This document shows, piece by piece, positions 1-7,968 of a stretch of 64,000 nt of DNA. Where the stretch lies: NCBI GenBank assembly GCA_002102225.1, contig LQPB01000053.1, forward strand, positions 1 to 64,000. Reading direction: 5' to 3'. Origin of the DNA: Mycobacterium interjectum (GTDB lineage: Bacteria > Actinomycetota > Actinomycetes > Mycobacteriales > Mycobacteriaceae). Each line of letters starts with the position of its first letter. The first letter of the stretch is position 1. A program made the position numbers and the translations under genes. The notes below the pieces were generated by a model that worked only from the letters and a program-made list of their open reading frames with translations, was not told where the DNA came from and did not search any database.

Positions 1-510
1 CCACAAGCCCGCCGACCCCCCGGCCCCGCCGGCCTGCCCGGCCGCGCCGGACCCGCCGTTGCCGCCGTTGCCGATCAGCCAGCCGCCGTTGCCGCCGGCC
101 TGCCCGGTCCCGGCTGCCCCGTTTGCGCCGTTGCCGATCAGCGGGCGCCCCGTCAGCAGCTTGACCGGCCCGGGCGGCAACCCCAAGCTCTGGATCTCAC
201 CGACCAGCCCCGTCAGCGGGTCGGCATTGGCAGCTTCCGCGGCGCCGTACTGGCCCGCGCCCGAGTTCAACGACTGCACAAACTGATCGTGAAAAAGGGT
301 CGCTTGGGCGCTGAGCGCCTGAAACTCCTGGGCGTAAGTGCTGAACACCCGGGAAACCACCGCCGAAACCTCGTCCTGGGCCGCGGCCAATACCGACGTT
401 GTCGAGCCCGCCGCCGCCGCGTGGGCCGACCTGATCGCCGATCCGATCCCGGCCAATTCCGAGGACGCTGCGGTGACGACATCCGGGGATATCAAGACGA
501 AAGACGACAT
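1..510 (-). CDS. PE_PGRS family protein, C-terminus outside window
   Basis: The 170 visible codons begin with MSSFVLISPDVV and form a typical PE domain of about 95 residues (helical, Ala-rich, with the motif AAAGSTTSVLAAAQDEVS). A linker ending in GPVKLLTGRPLIGNGANG follows, then the start of the Gly-Ala repeat region (GNGGNGGSGAAGQAGGAGGS). The frame is still open at base 1, so the gene is cut by the window edge. PE domains of this family direct export through ESX-5 to the cell envelope; the PGRS part is low-complexity and its function varies by member. The ATG at 508-510 is the natural PE start. The specific ortholog cannot be told from the conserved part. Confidence 0.9.
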   Translation of the reverse strand, partial: MSSFVLISPDVVTAASSELAGIGSAIRSAHAAAAGSTTSVLAAAQDEVSAVVSRVFSTYAQEFQALSAQATLFHDQFVQSLNSGAGQYGAAEAANADPLTGLVGEIQSLGLPPGPVKLLTGRPLIGNGANGAAGTGQAGGNGGWLIGNGGNGGSGAAGQAGGAGGSAGLW

Positions 511-593
511 CGGTGGCTCCTCATCGCTGTTGTGGAGCCAGACGCTAAAGCCGGCGACTTGCGAGATTCTTGCGGTTGCCGTCCCGGGGCGAT

Positions 594-1799
594 TCAGTCG
601 GGCAGGTGCGGCATCTCGACGCCCGGGTCGCGGCCGACCAGCACCGCGGGGGTGAGCGCGGATTTGCCGTAGCGGCGACGCACCCGATCGATCGCCTCGT
701 CGACGGCGACCCGGCCGGCGTCTGTTCCGAACGGAAGCATCAGTTGCTGGGCCCCGCTGCGGTCGATGCCCGACACCGCGAAGCCCACCAGCGTCAGCCC
801 GCGCTCCGCGATCAGGGGCGCCGCGGAGGCGACCAGGCGCCGCGCGGCGGCCAGGATCGGTGGCGTCGACGACGTGGCCCACGGCAGCGTGTGCGAACGG
901 GTCGCCCGGCTGAAGTCGTCGAAGCGCAGCCGCAGCACCACCGTCCGGCCGGTCCGCCCGGCGGCGCGCATCCGGGCGGTGATGCGATCGATCAGGTTCA
1001 CCACCACCGCGTCGACCTCCGCGGCCGACATCCGGTTGCCCGCCCGGCCCAGCGCCCGTTGCGCACCCACGGACCGCCGGCGCACGCCGGTGGTCACCCG
1101 GCGGCGGTCGATGTTGCGGGACAGCGCATACAGTTGCCGGCCCATGGCCCCGCCCAGCATGGAGGCCAGCGTCGACTCGCTGAGCTCGGCGACATCGGCG
1201 ACGGTCGCGATGCCGTGCGCGTGCAGCCGTTCGGCGGTCTTGGCGCCCACGCCCCACAACCGGCGCACCGGCAGCGGGCGCAAAAACGCCAGCTCCCCAT
1301 CGGGCGGCACCAGCAGCAGCCCGTCGGGCTTGGCTTCCTGGCTGGCCACCTTGGCGAGAAATTTCGTCCGGGCGATGCCGACGGTGATGGGCAGGCCGAC
1401 GCGGTCGCGCACGTCGGCGCGCAACTTTTCCGCGATCTGAACCGGGGTGCCGGCGACCCGGAGCAGCCCGCCGACATCGAGGAAGGCCTCGTCGACCGAC
1501 AGCGCCTCCACGATCGGTGTGCAGTCGCGGAACACCTCGAACACGGCGTCGCTGGCGCGGGAGTATGCCGTCATCCGGGGTGGCACTACCACGGCGGGTG
1601 GGCACAGGCGCCGAGCCTGCGCCCCGCCCATCGCGGTGCGCACCCCGTAGGCCTTGGCCTCATAGCTGGCCGCCAGCACGACCCCGCCGCCGACGATCAC
1701 CGGACGGCCGCGCAGCGTCGGGTCGTCACGCTGTTCGACGGACGCATAGAACGAGTCCAGGTCCGCGTGCAGGATGGACGCGTCGCACCGCACGAACAT
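594..1799 (-). CDS. dinB: Y-family DNA polymerase IV (DinB3-like)
   Basis: A 401-residue translesion polymerase. Catalytic acidic residues are visible in HADLDSFYASVE (D13) and LSVDEAFLD (D103, E104). Tyr18 sits at the steric-gate position that excludes ribonucleotides. Thumb and little-finger regions follow. The C-terminal QQLMLPF resembles a sliding-clamp-binding peptide. Neither M. tuberculosis DinX nor DinP gives as good a match by eye; the location beside ethR/ethA agrees with what I recall of M. smegmatis dinB3. The ATG at 1799 is chosen because the catalytic core begins 8-10 residues later and the reading frame further upstream is a translated tandem repeat. A LexA-type box overlaps the start codon, implying DNA-damage control and a very short or absent leader. 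Confidence 0.9.
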   Translation of the reverse strand: MFVRCDASILHADLDSFYASVEQRDDPTLRGRPVIVGGGVVLAASYEAKAYGVRTAMGGAQARRLCPPAVVVPPRMTAYSRASDAVFEVFRDCTPIVEALSVDEAFLDVGGLLRVAGTPVQIAEKLRADVRDRVGLPITVGIARTKFLAKVASQEAKPDGLLLVPPDGELAFLRPLPVRRLWGVGAKTAERLHAHGIATVADVAELSESTLASMLGGAMGRQLYALSRNIDRRRVTTGVRRRSVGAQRALGRAGNRMSAAEVDAVVVNLIDRITARMRAAGRTGRTVVLRLRFDDFSRATRSHTLPWATSSTPPILAAARRLVASAAPLIAERGLTLVGFAVSGIDRSGAQQLMLPFGTDAGRVAVDEAIDRVRRRYGKSALTPAVLVGRDPGVEMPHLPD

Positions 1800-1806
1800 A
1801 TGTTCG
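1793..1806. promoter_or_regulatory. LexA (SOS) box overlapping the dinB start codon
   Basis: CGAACATATGTTCG is a perfect 14-bp palindrome fitting the mycobacterial LexA consensus CGAAC-N4-GTTCG. The dinB ATG (1797-1799, minus strand) lies inside it, so repressor binding would cover the initiation region. LexA control is inferred from the motif alone. Confidence 0.8.
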
Positions 1807-1826
1807 CACGGGGCTACGACAGCGTC

Positions 1827-1985
1827 CGATGGCGGCGACCGGCATCGCCCGGCTACGCCGCGCTTGCGATCGCCGAGATCCGATGGCGCCGACCCGCATC
1901 GCCCGGCTACGCCGCGCTTGCGATCGCCGAGATCCGATGGCGGCGACCCGCATCGCCCGGCTACGCCGCGCTTGCGATCGCCGCC
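1827..1985. repeat. 54-bp tandem repeat, about 2.9 copies, between ethR and dinB
   Basis: Units start at 1827, 1881 and 1935 (CGATGGCGGCGACC... in copies 1 and 3, with G to C changes in copy 2). They are nearly identical across 54 bp and share CATCGCCCGGCTACGCCGCG and the palindromic GCGATCGC. The last copy ends at the ethR stop codon. Because 54 is a multiple of three, the array stays open in several frames and inflates false ORFs. The size and intergenic position resemble MIRU-type mycobacterial minisatellites. It lies directly upstream of dinB. Confidence 0.9.
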
Positions 1986-2626
1986 TAGCCGGATTCCCCG
2001 TAGATGCTGGTGACCCAGATATGGGTGAGGGTGTCGACGACCCGGTCCTCGTCGACGGCCGGCGTCTCGGCCGCGAAGGCGGCCATCATCGTGCGCTCGT
2101 TCATCTGGTTCAGCGACGTCGCCAGGTCGGCGGCCGGAATCGTCTCCGGGGCGGCGCCGCGCTCGCGCTCGGCGATGATGAGGGCCGCGGTCTGGTCGAT
2201 CCACTTCTGCATGAATCCCAACCACACCGACCGCAGCTCCGCGCTGCTGGCCAGCGCCTCCGTCGCCGCGCGCGCCAGTGTGCGGTGCGAGCCGAACGCG
2301 TCGAAGAAGGCCTTGATGCCGTTGCGCCAGACGCGGCGCGGGTCCTCCGGCAGGCGCTGCACCGCCCCGTCGAACTCGGAGTCGGCGCGCGCGATCACTG
2401 GCTCGAGCAGCGACAGCAGCACCGCTTCCTTGGATTTGAAATAGAAGTAGAACGTCGGGCGTGACAGGCCGGCGCCCTTGGCCAGGTCATCGACCGAGAT
2501 GGCGGCGAACCCGCGCTCTTCCAGCAGTCGTTCGGCGGTGGCGAGGATCGCCTGCTCCCGGTCGTCCCCGGAGGGGCGCAGGGCGCGGCGGCCGCGCAGG
2601 GCGCGAGTCGGGCCGACGGTAGTCAC
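1985..2626 (-). CDS. ethR: TetR-family repressor EthR
   Basis: 213 residues with an N-terminal TetR helix-turn-helix (ISVDDLAKGAGLSRPTFYFY, about residues 40-60) and a C-terminal ligand-binding and dimerisation domain ending HIWVTSIYGESG. It closely resembles M. tuberculosis EthR (216 residues), the repressor of the ethionamide-activating monooxygenase EthA. It starts with GTG at 2626 and is divergent from ethA across 77 bp holding an ordered set of half-sites. The 3' end abuts the 54-bp tandem repeat that separates it from dinB. Unlike the well-conserved HTH, the core shows many substitutions relative to M. tuberculosis, so inducer specificity may differ (inference). Confidence 0.95.
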   Translation of the reverse strand: MTTVGPTRALRGRRALRPSGDDREQAILATAERLLEERGFAAISVDDLAKGAGLSRPTFYFYFKSKEAVLLSLLEPVIARADSEFDGAVQRLPEDPRRVWRNGIKAFFDAFGSHRTLARAATEALASSAELRSVWLGFMQKWIDQTAALIIAERERGAAPETIPAADLATSLNQMNERTMMAAFAAETPAVDEDRVVDTLTHIWVTSIYGESG

Positions 2627-2656
2627 GGAACGCTACTTTACACGCAGTCGAAAGTT

Positions 2657-2691
2657 TCAACAGACCGTTGACGCGTTCAACACTGTGTTGA
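2657..2691. promoter_or_regulatory. EthR operator: four 10-bp-phased half-sites
   Basis: Within the 77-bp ethR-ethA divergent promoter, half-sites alternate in orientation at exact 10-bp steps: TCAAC at 2657, GTTGA at 2667, TCAAC at 2677 and GTTGA at 2687. The outermost pair forms the near-perfect palindrome TCAACACTGTGTTGA. M. tuberculosis EthR is known to bind cooperatively as several dimers over a long operator in the same position; this phasing would place dimers on one DNA face. Confidence 0.8.
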
Positions 2692-2703
2692 TAGCGTGAG
2701 CCC

Positions 2704-4173
2704 ATGACTGAGCACCTTGACGTCGTCATCGTGGGCGCCGGCATCTCCGGCGTGAGCGCGGCCTGGCACCTGCAGGACCGCTGCCCGACCAAGAGCTACG
2801 CCATCCTGGAGAAGCGAGCGGCCATGGGGGGCACCTGGGACTTGTTCCGCTACCCCGGCATCCGTTCCGACTCGGACATGTACACACTGGGGTTCCGGTT
2901 CCGCCCGTGGACCGAGCGCCAGGCCATCGCCGACGGCGGCCCGATCCTCGAATACGTCAAGAGCACCGCGGCGATGTACGGCATCGACAAGCACATCCGG
3001 CTCAACCAGAAGGTCGTCAGCGCCGACTGGTCCAACGCGGACAACCGCTGGACCCTGCAGATCGAAAACGACGGCGTGCCAACCACACTCACCTGTTCTT
3101 TCCTGTTCCTGTGCAGCGGCTACTACAACTACGAGCAGGGCTTTGCGCCGACGTTCGCCGGCGCGGAGGACTTCACGGGCCCGATCATCCACCCGCAGCA
3201 CTGGCCCGAGGACCTCGACTACGCCGGCAAGAACGTCGTCGTGATCGGCAGCGGCGCCACCGCGGTCACGCTGATCCCGGCGATGGCGGAGTCCGGTGCC
3301 AAGCACGTCACGATGCTGCAGCGTTCACCGACCTATATCGTCTCGCAGCCGAAGCGGGACAAGTTCGCCGAGCGGCTGGGCCGCTGGCTTCCCGACAAGC
3401 AGGCCTACACCGCGATCCGGTGGCGGAACGTGCTGCGGCAGGCGGCGCTGTACGGGGCCTGCCAGAAGTGGCCGCGGCGGATGCGAAAGATCCTGCTCGG
3501 GTTCGTGCAGCGCCAGCTCCCCGAGGGCTACGACGTGCAGAAGCACTTCGGCCCGCGCTACAACCCGTGGGACCAGCGCCTGTGCCTGGTGCCCAGCGGC
3601 GACCTGTTCCGCGTCATCCGCAAGGGCAAGGCCGACGTGGTGACCGACACCATCGACCGGTTCACCCCGACCGGGATCCGGCTCGCTTCGGGCGAGGAGC
3701 TGCCGGCCGACATCATCATCACCGCAACGGGTTTGAACCTGCAGCTGTTCGGCGGGGCGACCGTGACCGTCGATGGGCAGCCGGTGGACCTGACCAAGAC
3801 GATGGCCTACAAGGGCATGATGCTGTCCGGGCTGCCGAACATGATTTACACCGTCGGATACACCAACGCGTCGTGGACGCTGAAGGCCGATTTGGTGTCG
3901 GAGTTCGCCTGCCGGCTGCTGAATTACATGGACGACAACGGTTTTGACACCGTGGTCGTGGAGCACCCGGGCGCCGACGTCGAGGAGCGTCCGTTCATGG
4001 AGTTCACCCCCGGCTACGTGCTGCGCTCGCTCGACGAGTTGCCCAAGCAGGGTTCGCGCACGCCGTGGCGCCTGAACCAGAACTACGTGCGCGACATCCG
4101 GCTGATCCGGCGCGGCAAAATCGCCGACGAGGGCCTGCGGTTCGCCAAAAAGCGGGCGGCGGTCGCCGTCTAG
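2704..4173 (+). CDS. ethA: FAD-containing Baeyer-Villiger monooxygenase EthA
   Basis: 489 residues, the same length as M. tuberculosis EthA. It has an N-terminal FAD-binding motif (VIVGAGISG, residues 8-16), the Baeyer-Villiger fingerprint FTGPIIHPQHWP (157-168) and a second, NADPH-binding Rossmann motif (VVVIGSGATAVT). It oxidises ketones and, in M. tuberculosis, S-oxidises thioamide prodrugs such as ethionamide. Similarity runs over the entire protein, including the C-terminal RLIRRGKIADEGLRFAKK. The ATG follows the EthR operator directly, so repression by EthR is expected. The physiological substrate is not shown by the sequence. Confidence 0.97.
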   Translation: MTEHLDVVIVGAGISGVSAAWHLQDRCPTKSYAILEKRAAMGGTWDLFRYPGIRSDSDMYTLGFRFRPWTERQAIADGGPILEYVKSTAAMYGIDKHIRLNQKVVSADWSNADNRWTLQIENDGVPTTLTCSFLFLCSGYYNYEQGFAPTFAGAEDFTGPIIHPQHWPEDLDYAGKNVVVIGSGATAVTLIPAMAESGAKHVTMLQRSPTYIVSQPKRDKFAERLGRWLPDKQAYTAIRWRNVLRQAALYGACQKWPRRMRKILLGFVQRQLPEGYDVQKHFGPRYNPWDQRLCLVPSGDLFRVIRKGKADVVTDTIDRFTPTGIRLASGEELPADIIITATGLNLQLFGGATVTVDGQPVDLTKTMAYKGMMLSGLPNMIYTVGYTNASWTLKADLVSEFACRLLNYMDDNGFDTVVVEHPGADVEERPFMEFTPGYVLRSLDELPKQGSRTPWRLNQNYVRDIRLIRRGKIADEGLRFAKKRAAVAV

Positions 4174-4182
4174 GCGGCCTGA

Positions 4183-4656
4183 CTACACGACCACGATGCC
4201 GTCGTCGTCGCTGTAGGCGATCTCGCCGGGCACGAAAGTCACGCCGCCCAGCGCGATTTCGATGCCGCGCTCCCCGGCACCGGTCTTGGTGCTCTTGCGG
4301 GGATTGGTGCCCAGCGCCTTGATGCCGATGTCGATGCCGCGCAGCGCGGCGGCATCACGCACCGCACCGTGGATGATCAGCCCGGCCCAGCCGTTGGACC
4401 GGGCCAATTCGGCGATGACGTCTCCGACCAGCGCGGTGTGCAGCGAGCCGGCGCCGTCGATCACCAGGACGCCACCGTCCCCGGGTTCCGACAGCACGGA
4501 CTTCAGCAGCGCGTTGTCTTCAAAGCAGCGCACGGTGCTGATCGGCCCGGCGAATTCGGAGCGGCCGCCGAACTGGCGGAACTGCAGGTCGCAGCTGCGC
4601 ACCTCGGCCCCGATGTCGTCGACCAGGTCGGCGGTCGGCCGGAACGGCGCGGGCAC
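4183..4656 (-). CDS. rraA: RraA-family protein (regulator of ribonuclease E activity / former MenG)
   Basis: 157 residues, collinear with Rv3853. Conserved RraA core segments are visible: [18 protein letters not shown], a central [20 protein letters not shown] and the C-terminal SDDDGIVVV. RraA proteins are trimers; the E. coli member binds and inhibits RNase E, while relatives act as aldolases. Older annotation as MenG methyltransferase is not supported because no SAM motif is present. It starts with GTG one base after the stop of the upstream H-NS-like gene (TGA-C-GTG), so translational coupling is likely. It is the last gene of the espR-to-rraA minus-strand run. Confidence 0.93.
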   Translation of the reverse strand: MPAPFRPTADLVDDIGAEVRSCDLQFRQFGGRSEFAGPISTVRCFEDNALLKSVLSEPGDGGVLVIDGAGSLHTALVGDVIAELARSNGWAGLIIHGAVRDAAALRGIDIGIKALGTNPRKSTKTGAGERGIEIALGGVTFVPGEIAYSDDDGIVVV

Positions 4657-4657
4657 G

Positions 4658-5104
4658 TCAGCGGCGCCGCAGCTGCCGGATCAGCAGGATCGCCAGCAGG
4701 CTGAGCGCCACGGCGACGATCAACGGCACCGGCGACTGGCCGGATCTCGTCGGCGCAACCTCCGGCGAGACGGGGTTGGGCGCGGCTTCGACGGTTGATT
4801 TGGCTTGTGCCGCAGCGTCTTTGGCGGCGGCGGCGAGCTGACCGTTCGTTTCGATGCGCTGCTGCATGGCCAGCCCGGGGGGAGCGGGCTCGGGGGCTTT
4901 GGCCGGGGCCTTTTTCGCTGGCGCCTTCTTGGCGGGCGCCTTTTTCGCTGGAGCCTTCTTGGCGGGCGCTTTCTTCGCAGGGGCCTTCTTGGCGGGTGCC
5001 TTCTTCGCAGGGGCCTTCTTGGCGGCCTCGGCGGGAGGTTTGTTCTCCGGCGGGGTCGGTGGGCCGTCGGGTTCGCCGTTGGGTTGGTCCTGCGGATCTG
5101 CCAT
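4658..5104 (-). CDS. hns: H-NS-like membrane-anchored histone-like protein (Rv3852 type)
   Basis: 148 residues in three parts: an acidic/polar N-terminus ([12 protein letters not shown]), about nine repeats of the pentapeptide APAKK (roughly residues 30-70), then a conserved [20 protein letters not shown] segment and a C-terminal hydrophobic helix ([17 protein letters not shown]) ending RQLRRR. It matches Rv3852 (134 residues) with a longer Lys-Ala-Pro tract. The basic repeats resemble the histone H1 / HupB tail and would bind DNA; the terminal helix would tether the protein to the membrane. The start at 5104 is chosen by that similarity; the frame extends further upstream with no plausible coding content. 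The repeat is a likely site of length variation. Confidence 0.9.
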   Translation of the reverse strand: MADPQDQPNGEPDGPPTPPENKPPAEAAKKAPAKKAPAKKAPAKKAPAKKAPAKKAPAKKAPAKKAPAKAPEPAPPGLAMQQRIETNGQLAAAAKDAAAQAKSTVEAAPNPVSPEVAPTRSGQSPVPLIVAVALSLLAILLIRQLRRR

Positions 5105-5207
5105 GCGGCCGCTCCTTTGCAGCTGTCTTCGAAGTGTTGTCTCGCTCGCCGGTTCCTCGCGTCCCATCATGCCAGGACGTGCGGCGGGCTCTCGGCGAGC
5201 GGGGCGC

Positions 5208-5720
5208 TCAGGGCCTGCGCCGCAGCGCCCACCAGCCGCCCGCGGCGACCACGGCGAGCGCCACCACCGCAAACGGCCAGATCGGGGGGCCGCCGCCGCC
5301 CGCGGGCCCGGCGGCGGGTGGCCCAGGGGTTCCGGTGCCCGGAACCGTCAGCCGAAACGACCAGGATCCCGACACGACGTGGCCGTCGGCCGACGTGACG
5401 CGGTAGTTGACCGTGTAGATGCCGGCCGGCCCGAGGGGGCGCAGGCCGATGGCGACGATCGCGCCCTGCACCGTCGGCTGCCCGGTGGACCACACGTTGG
5501 CGTCGGGCCCGACGACGGTCATGGCGGCGAACGCGGTCTGTAGCCGTTCGTTGAACGTCGCCGTGACCCGCGCGGGACCGGCGGCGAGAACCGCGTTGTC
5601 GGCGGGGTCGGTGGACACCCGCGCGGCGTGCGCGAGCGACGGTGGTGCGGTGAGGGTTGCGGTCGACATCATCGCGGCCAGCAGCAGGCCCGCCCACCCG
5701 GCGCCCGCCCGTCGCCTCAT
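5208..5720 (-). CDS. copC: CopC-domain periplasmic copper-binding protein with C-terminal TM anchor
   Basis: 170 residues: a signal peptide (about 1-31, cleavage near SLAHAA), a CopC/YobA beta-sandwich (HAARVSTDPADNAVL through TSADGHVVSGSWSF), a Gly-Pro linker and a C-terminal helix (WPFAVVALAVVAAGGWWAL) followed by RRRP. The N-terminal His after cleavage and the conserved DGH near the domain end are typical copper ligands of this family. The ATG overlaps the stop of the ycnI gene (ATGA), showing translational coupling. Together the pair suggests copper handling at the outer face of the membrane. M. tuberculosis has a short membrane protein (Rv3851) at this position. Confidence 0.88.
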   Translation of the reverse strand: MRRRAGAGWAGLLLAAMMSTATLTAPPSLAHAARVSTDPADNAVLAAGPARVTATFNERLQTAFAAMTVVGPDANVWSTGQPTVQGAIVAIGLRPLGPAGIYTVNYRVTSADGHVVSGSWSFRLTVPGTGTPGPPAAGPAGGGGPPIWPFAVVALAVVAAGGWWALRRRP

Positions 5721-6352
5721 GCGCGGCGGCGCAGCAGCACCAGTGCGACACCGAGGGCGGCCACCACCAGCGCCGCGCCGCCGAGGACGCGGGCGGTGGT
5801 GTCCGGTGATGCCGACGACGAGGGCGCCGCGGCGGGTGGATGGTGCTGGTGCGGCGCCCCGCCGCCCGCGCCGAGGCTGAGCATGGGTGCGGGATGTTCG
5901 GGCTCACCGCCGCCGGGCAGCGGCGGCTGGTCCCACTTCACGACCGTCCCGTCGGCGTAAGTCTGGGTGGCCGGGAAGCTGACGGTGTCGGCATCGGGCA
6001 GCTGCACCGACATCCGGAACAGCCCGAATTGGTCCACGCCGATCCCGCCGTTGGGCGCGGCCGTCCACGTCACCGAGCGGAAGGTGCCCGACGCCGCGTC
6101 GCGATCGAGCTTGGCCGTCCAGCCCGGCATGGCTTCGGTGCTGGCGGCCGCCACGCCGGGCAGGCTGACCGTCAGCGCGGTGGTCGCCGCGCCCATGTTG
6201 GATTCGTTGGGCACCTCGAAGGTGACGATCGCCATGGCGCCGCGTGCGGGGTTGTCGCTGCTGGCGTGAACGTGCGCCGATGCCACCGGGATGCCCACCG
6301 CCGAGCCGAGATAGAGCGCCGCGGCCGCGAGCAGGACGCGTGCGGCGGTCAC
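5717..6352 (-). CDS. ycnI: YcnI-family (DUF1775) copper-binding membrane protein
   Basis: 211 residues: a signal peptide ending ASA, then HVHASSDNPARG, which puts a histidine at the mature N-terminus as in the YcnI copper site. The DUF1775 beta-sandwich follows (VTFEVPNESNMGAATTALTV, later VKWDQPPLPGG), then a His-rich linker (APHQHHPPAA) and one C-terminal TM helix with RRRA. It starts with GTG, overlapping the TGA of the Rv3850-like gene by four bases, and in turn overlaps copC. YcnI proteins are usually encoded beside CopC/CopD; no CopD permease is seen here. Binding copper is a family property; the role in this operon is inferred. Confidence 0.9.
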   Translation of the reverse strand: MTAARVLLAAAALYLGSAVGIPVASAHVHASSDNPARGAMAIVTFEVPNESNMGAATTALTVSLPGVAAASTEAMPGWTAKLDRDAASGTFRSVTWTAAPNGGIGVDQFGLFRMSVQLPDADTVSFPATQTYADGTVVKWDQPPLPGGGEPEHPAPMLSLGAGGGAPHQHHPPAAAPSSSASPDTTARVLGGAALVVAALGVALVLLRRRA

Positions 6353-7005
6353 GTCAGCCCAAGGCGGGCCATCAGGTCCGCTTCGATGCCGTCGAGCTGC
6401 GAGGAGATCGCGGCGTGGGCGGCCCGGCGCCGCGCGGGCGGCATGTTCTCCGCGGCGGTGACGGCGGCCGCCAGGTCGCTGAGCCGCTCGGTGATCGCGG
6501 CGACGAACTGTTTGGTCTCGGCGTCCTTGGGCTTGCGTTCCAGCACGATGCGCAACGATTTCTCCGACCCGGCGATCCGCGCCGACAGCTGGGCGCCGTG
6601 CCCGGAGAACTGGCCGATCTGAGCCAACGGGATGCCGAGCTGATCCGCGCGCCGCTGGTCGATCACCGCGCGGGCGGCCATCGCGCCCCGATAGATCACC
6701 GGCATCAGGATCGGCGCCAGCAACCGGGATACCGTCAGCACCCGGCGAATCCGTGTCGGCGACAGCAACTTGCCCTCCTTCGCCGCCTTGAGCTCGGCCT
6801 CGGCCACCTTCAGCGCCGTCCGGTCGCTGTCTCGCTGCGATTTGATCTGCGCGTTCAGGGCCTTCTCGGCGGCGCGCCGCTCGGCCTTGAGCCGGCGAGC
6901 ATCGTTCTTGGCGGCCAGCTTGGCCTCGAGTTTGGCGCGGGCCTTGATCGCGCGGGCTTCGGCGCGACGGGTCGCGCGACTCTTTCGCTTGCGGAACAGG
7001 CCCAT
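6349..7005 (-). CDS. Conserved mycobacterial hypothetical protein (Rv3850 type)
   Basis: 218 residues with no signal peptide. The N-terminal third is highly basic and predicted helical or coiled-coil (RRAEARAIKARAKLEAKLAA, many Lys/Arg/Ala). The centre carries a hydrophobic stretch (VLTVSRLLAPILMPVIYRGA, around residues 88-107) that could be a membrane-associated helix. The C-terminal part is again helical. It matches Rv3850, whose function is unknown. It lies downstream of espR after a 110-bp gap and overlaps ycnI by GTGA, so it is probably the first gene of the Rv3850-ycnI-copC-hns-rraA transcript. Confidence 0.85.
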   Translation of the reverse strand: MGLFRKRKSRATRRAEARAIKARAKLEAKLAAKNDARRLKAERRAAEKALNAQIKSQRDSDRTALKVAEAELKAAKEGKLLSPTRIRRVLTVSRLLAPILMPVIYRGAMAARAVIDQRRADQLGIPLAQIGQFSGHGAQLSARIAGSEKSLRIVLERKPKDAETKQFVAAITERLSDLAAAVTAAENMPPARRRAAHAAISSQLDGIEADLMARLGLT

Positions 7006-7115
7006 TCCCGGCCGCCTCCCGGTATCTCGTGACTGTCGCTCTCGCGCGTGCGCGATCCGAGAGCCAACCCTAATCGGAATACCCGGACGGCAGCCGGTCA
7101 GGTCGGGCTGCGCAG

Positions 7116-7514
7116 CTAGGCGTCGAGGCGTTCGACGCGGCGCAGCTCGTTGACCCGCTCCACCACGTCCTGCTGGGCTTGAGGAGACAATCCGACGGCG
7201 GCCAGGGCGATGCGGCGGACCCCGTCATCGCGCATCGTGGCCAGCCACGACAGCTCCTTGTCGAGCTTTTCGTAGTACTCGTCGTCGGTGAAGTAGGCCG
7301 GCTTGATGCGGAAGAAGTTGGCCAGCGCGGCCATGGTCGCCGACGACGGGTTGGTGCGGTTGCCCGAACGTAGCTGGGACAGGTAGGGAGCCGACATCGT
7401 GATGCCCTCCGCCTTGAGCGCCGCGATCACCTCCGCCGAGGTGTGCGGCCCGCGTCCCGGTGGATACACCGTGTCGAACAAGCGGTTGAGGCGGGCGGCG
7501 AACGTCGTGCTCAT
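7116..7514 (-). CDS. espR: Nucleoid-associated regulator EspR
   Basis: 132 residues starting MSTTFAARLNRLFDTVYPPG, the same length as and nearly identical to M. tuberculosis EspR in the N-terminal HTH half (VIAALKAEGITMSAPYLSQL then RSGNRTNP). The C-terminal dimerisation domain is more divergent. EspR binds many chromosomal sites, bridges DNA and activates the espACD locus needed for ESX-1 secretion. An in-frame ATG five codons upstream (7529) is not used here because the homologue begins at MSTT. The gene is preceded by a long (454-bp) intergenic region, consistent with complex control. Confidence 0.95.
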   Translation of the reverse strand: MSTTFAARLNRLFDTVYPPGRGPHTSAEVIAALKAEGITMSAPYLSQLRSGNRTNPSSATMAALANFFRIKPAYFTDDEYYEKLDKELSWLATMRDDGVRRIALAAVGLSPQAQQDVVERVNELRRVERLDA

Positions 7515-7968
7515 CGATATGACCTCCACTGGGCTGTAGAAGTGAACTATTGCCTAGGTGTATTTGCTGACAATGGTAGCGACGGATTGGGTCCGCAACC
7601 AGGTGCAAACCCGGGGTACTTCAACACCGGCGTTGCTGACGGCTGCCGAATACCCACTCGACGAGCGTCTAACTAATTCGCTGGGGTGTCCACTAAATCT
7701 GCCAACTTCACAGGTTATCCGCAGAATTGGGTGTCCCGACGACGGTGGCGGGCCGGCGTGCGCGCGGGTGGCGAGGTGATTCGGGAGAAGATGCTGGGCA
7801 CTCGCACCGCAACCGGCAGGCAACGTATGGCCGTGCGCGACAACATTTGCTGTCAGGTCGGTGACACGCCCAAAAAACGGGCTGCGGGTGCAATTAATTG
7901 CCCCCGGAGATACCCCGGGGGCGGCAGCTGGGCGGGGCGGCGCGAAGGAGAGGGGTGCCGACGGCACT
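7515..7968. other. Long intergenic region upstream of espR
   Basis: 454 bp without a credible gene; short ORFs in all frames lack mycobacterial codon bias. The espR-proximal 200 bp are comparatively AT-rich (GAACTATTGCCTAGGTGTAT, CTAACTAATTCG), suggesting the espR promoter and leader. A hairpin near 7900-7922 probably ends the upstream gene. A single DnaA-box-like TTATCCGCA occurs near 7713. Nothing else recognised. Confidence 0.6.
7900..7922 (-). terminator. Candidate hairpin terminator after the UPF0016 gene
   Basis: GCCCCCGG (7900-7907) pairs with CCGGGGGC (7915-7922) around a 7-nt loop, about 50 bp past the stop of the exporter gene. There is no U-tract, only AATTAATTG downstream, as is common for mycobacterial terminators. 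Confidence 0.5.

Noticed and set aside
570..1988. A 472-codon plus-strand frame opposite dinB ending in the peptide repeat RWRRPASPGYAALA
   Set aside because: It is antisense to the polymerase and the repeat is a translation of the 54-bp tandem array, which is open in several frames.
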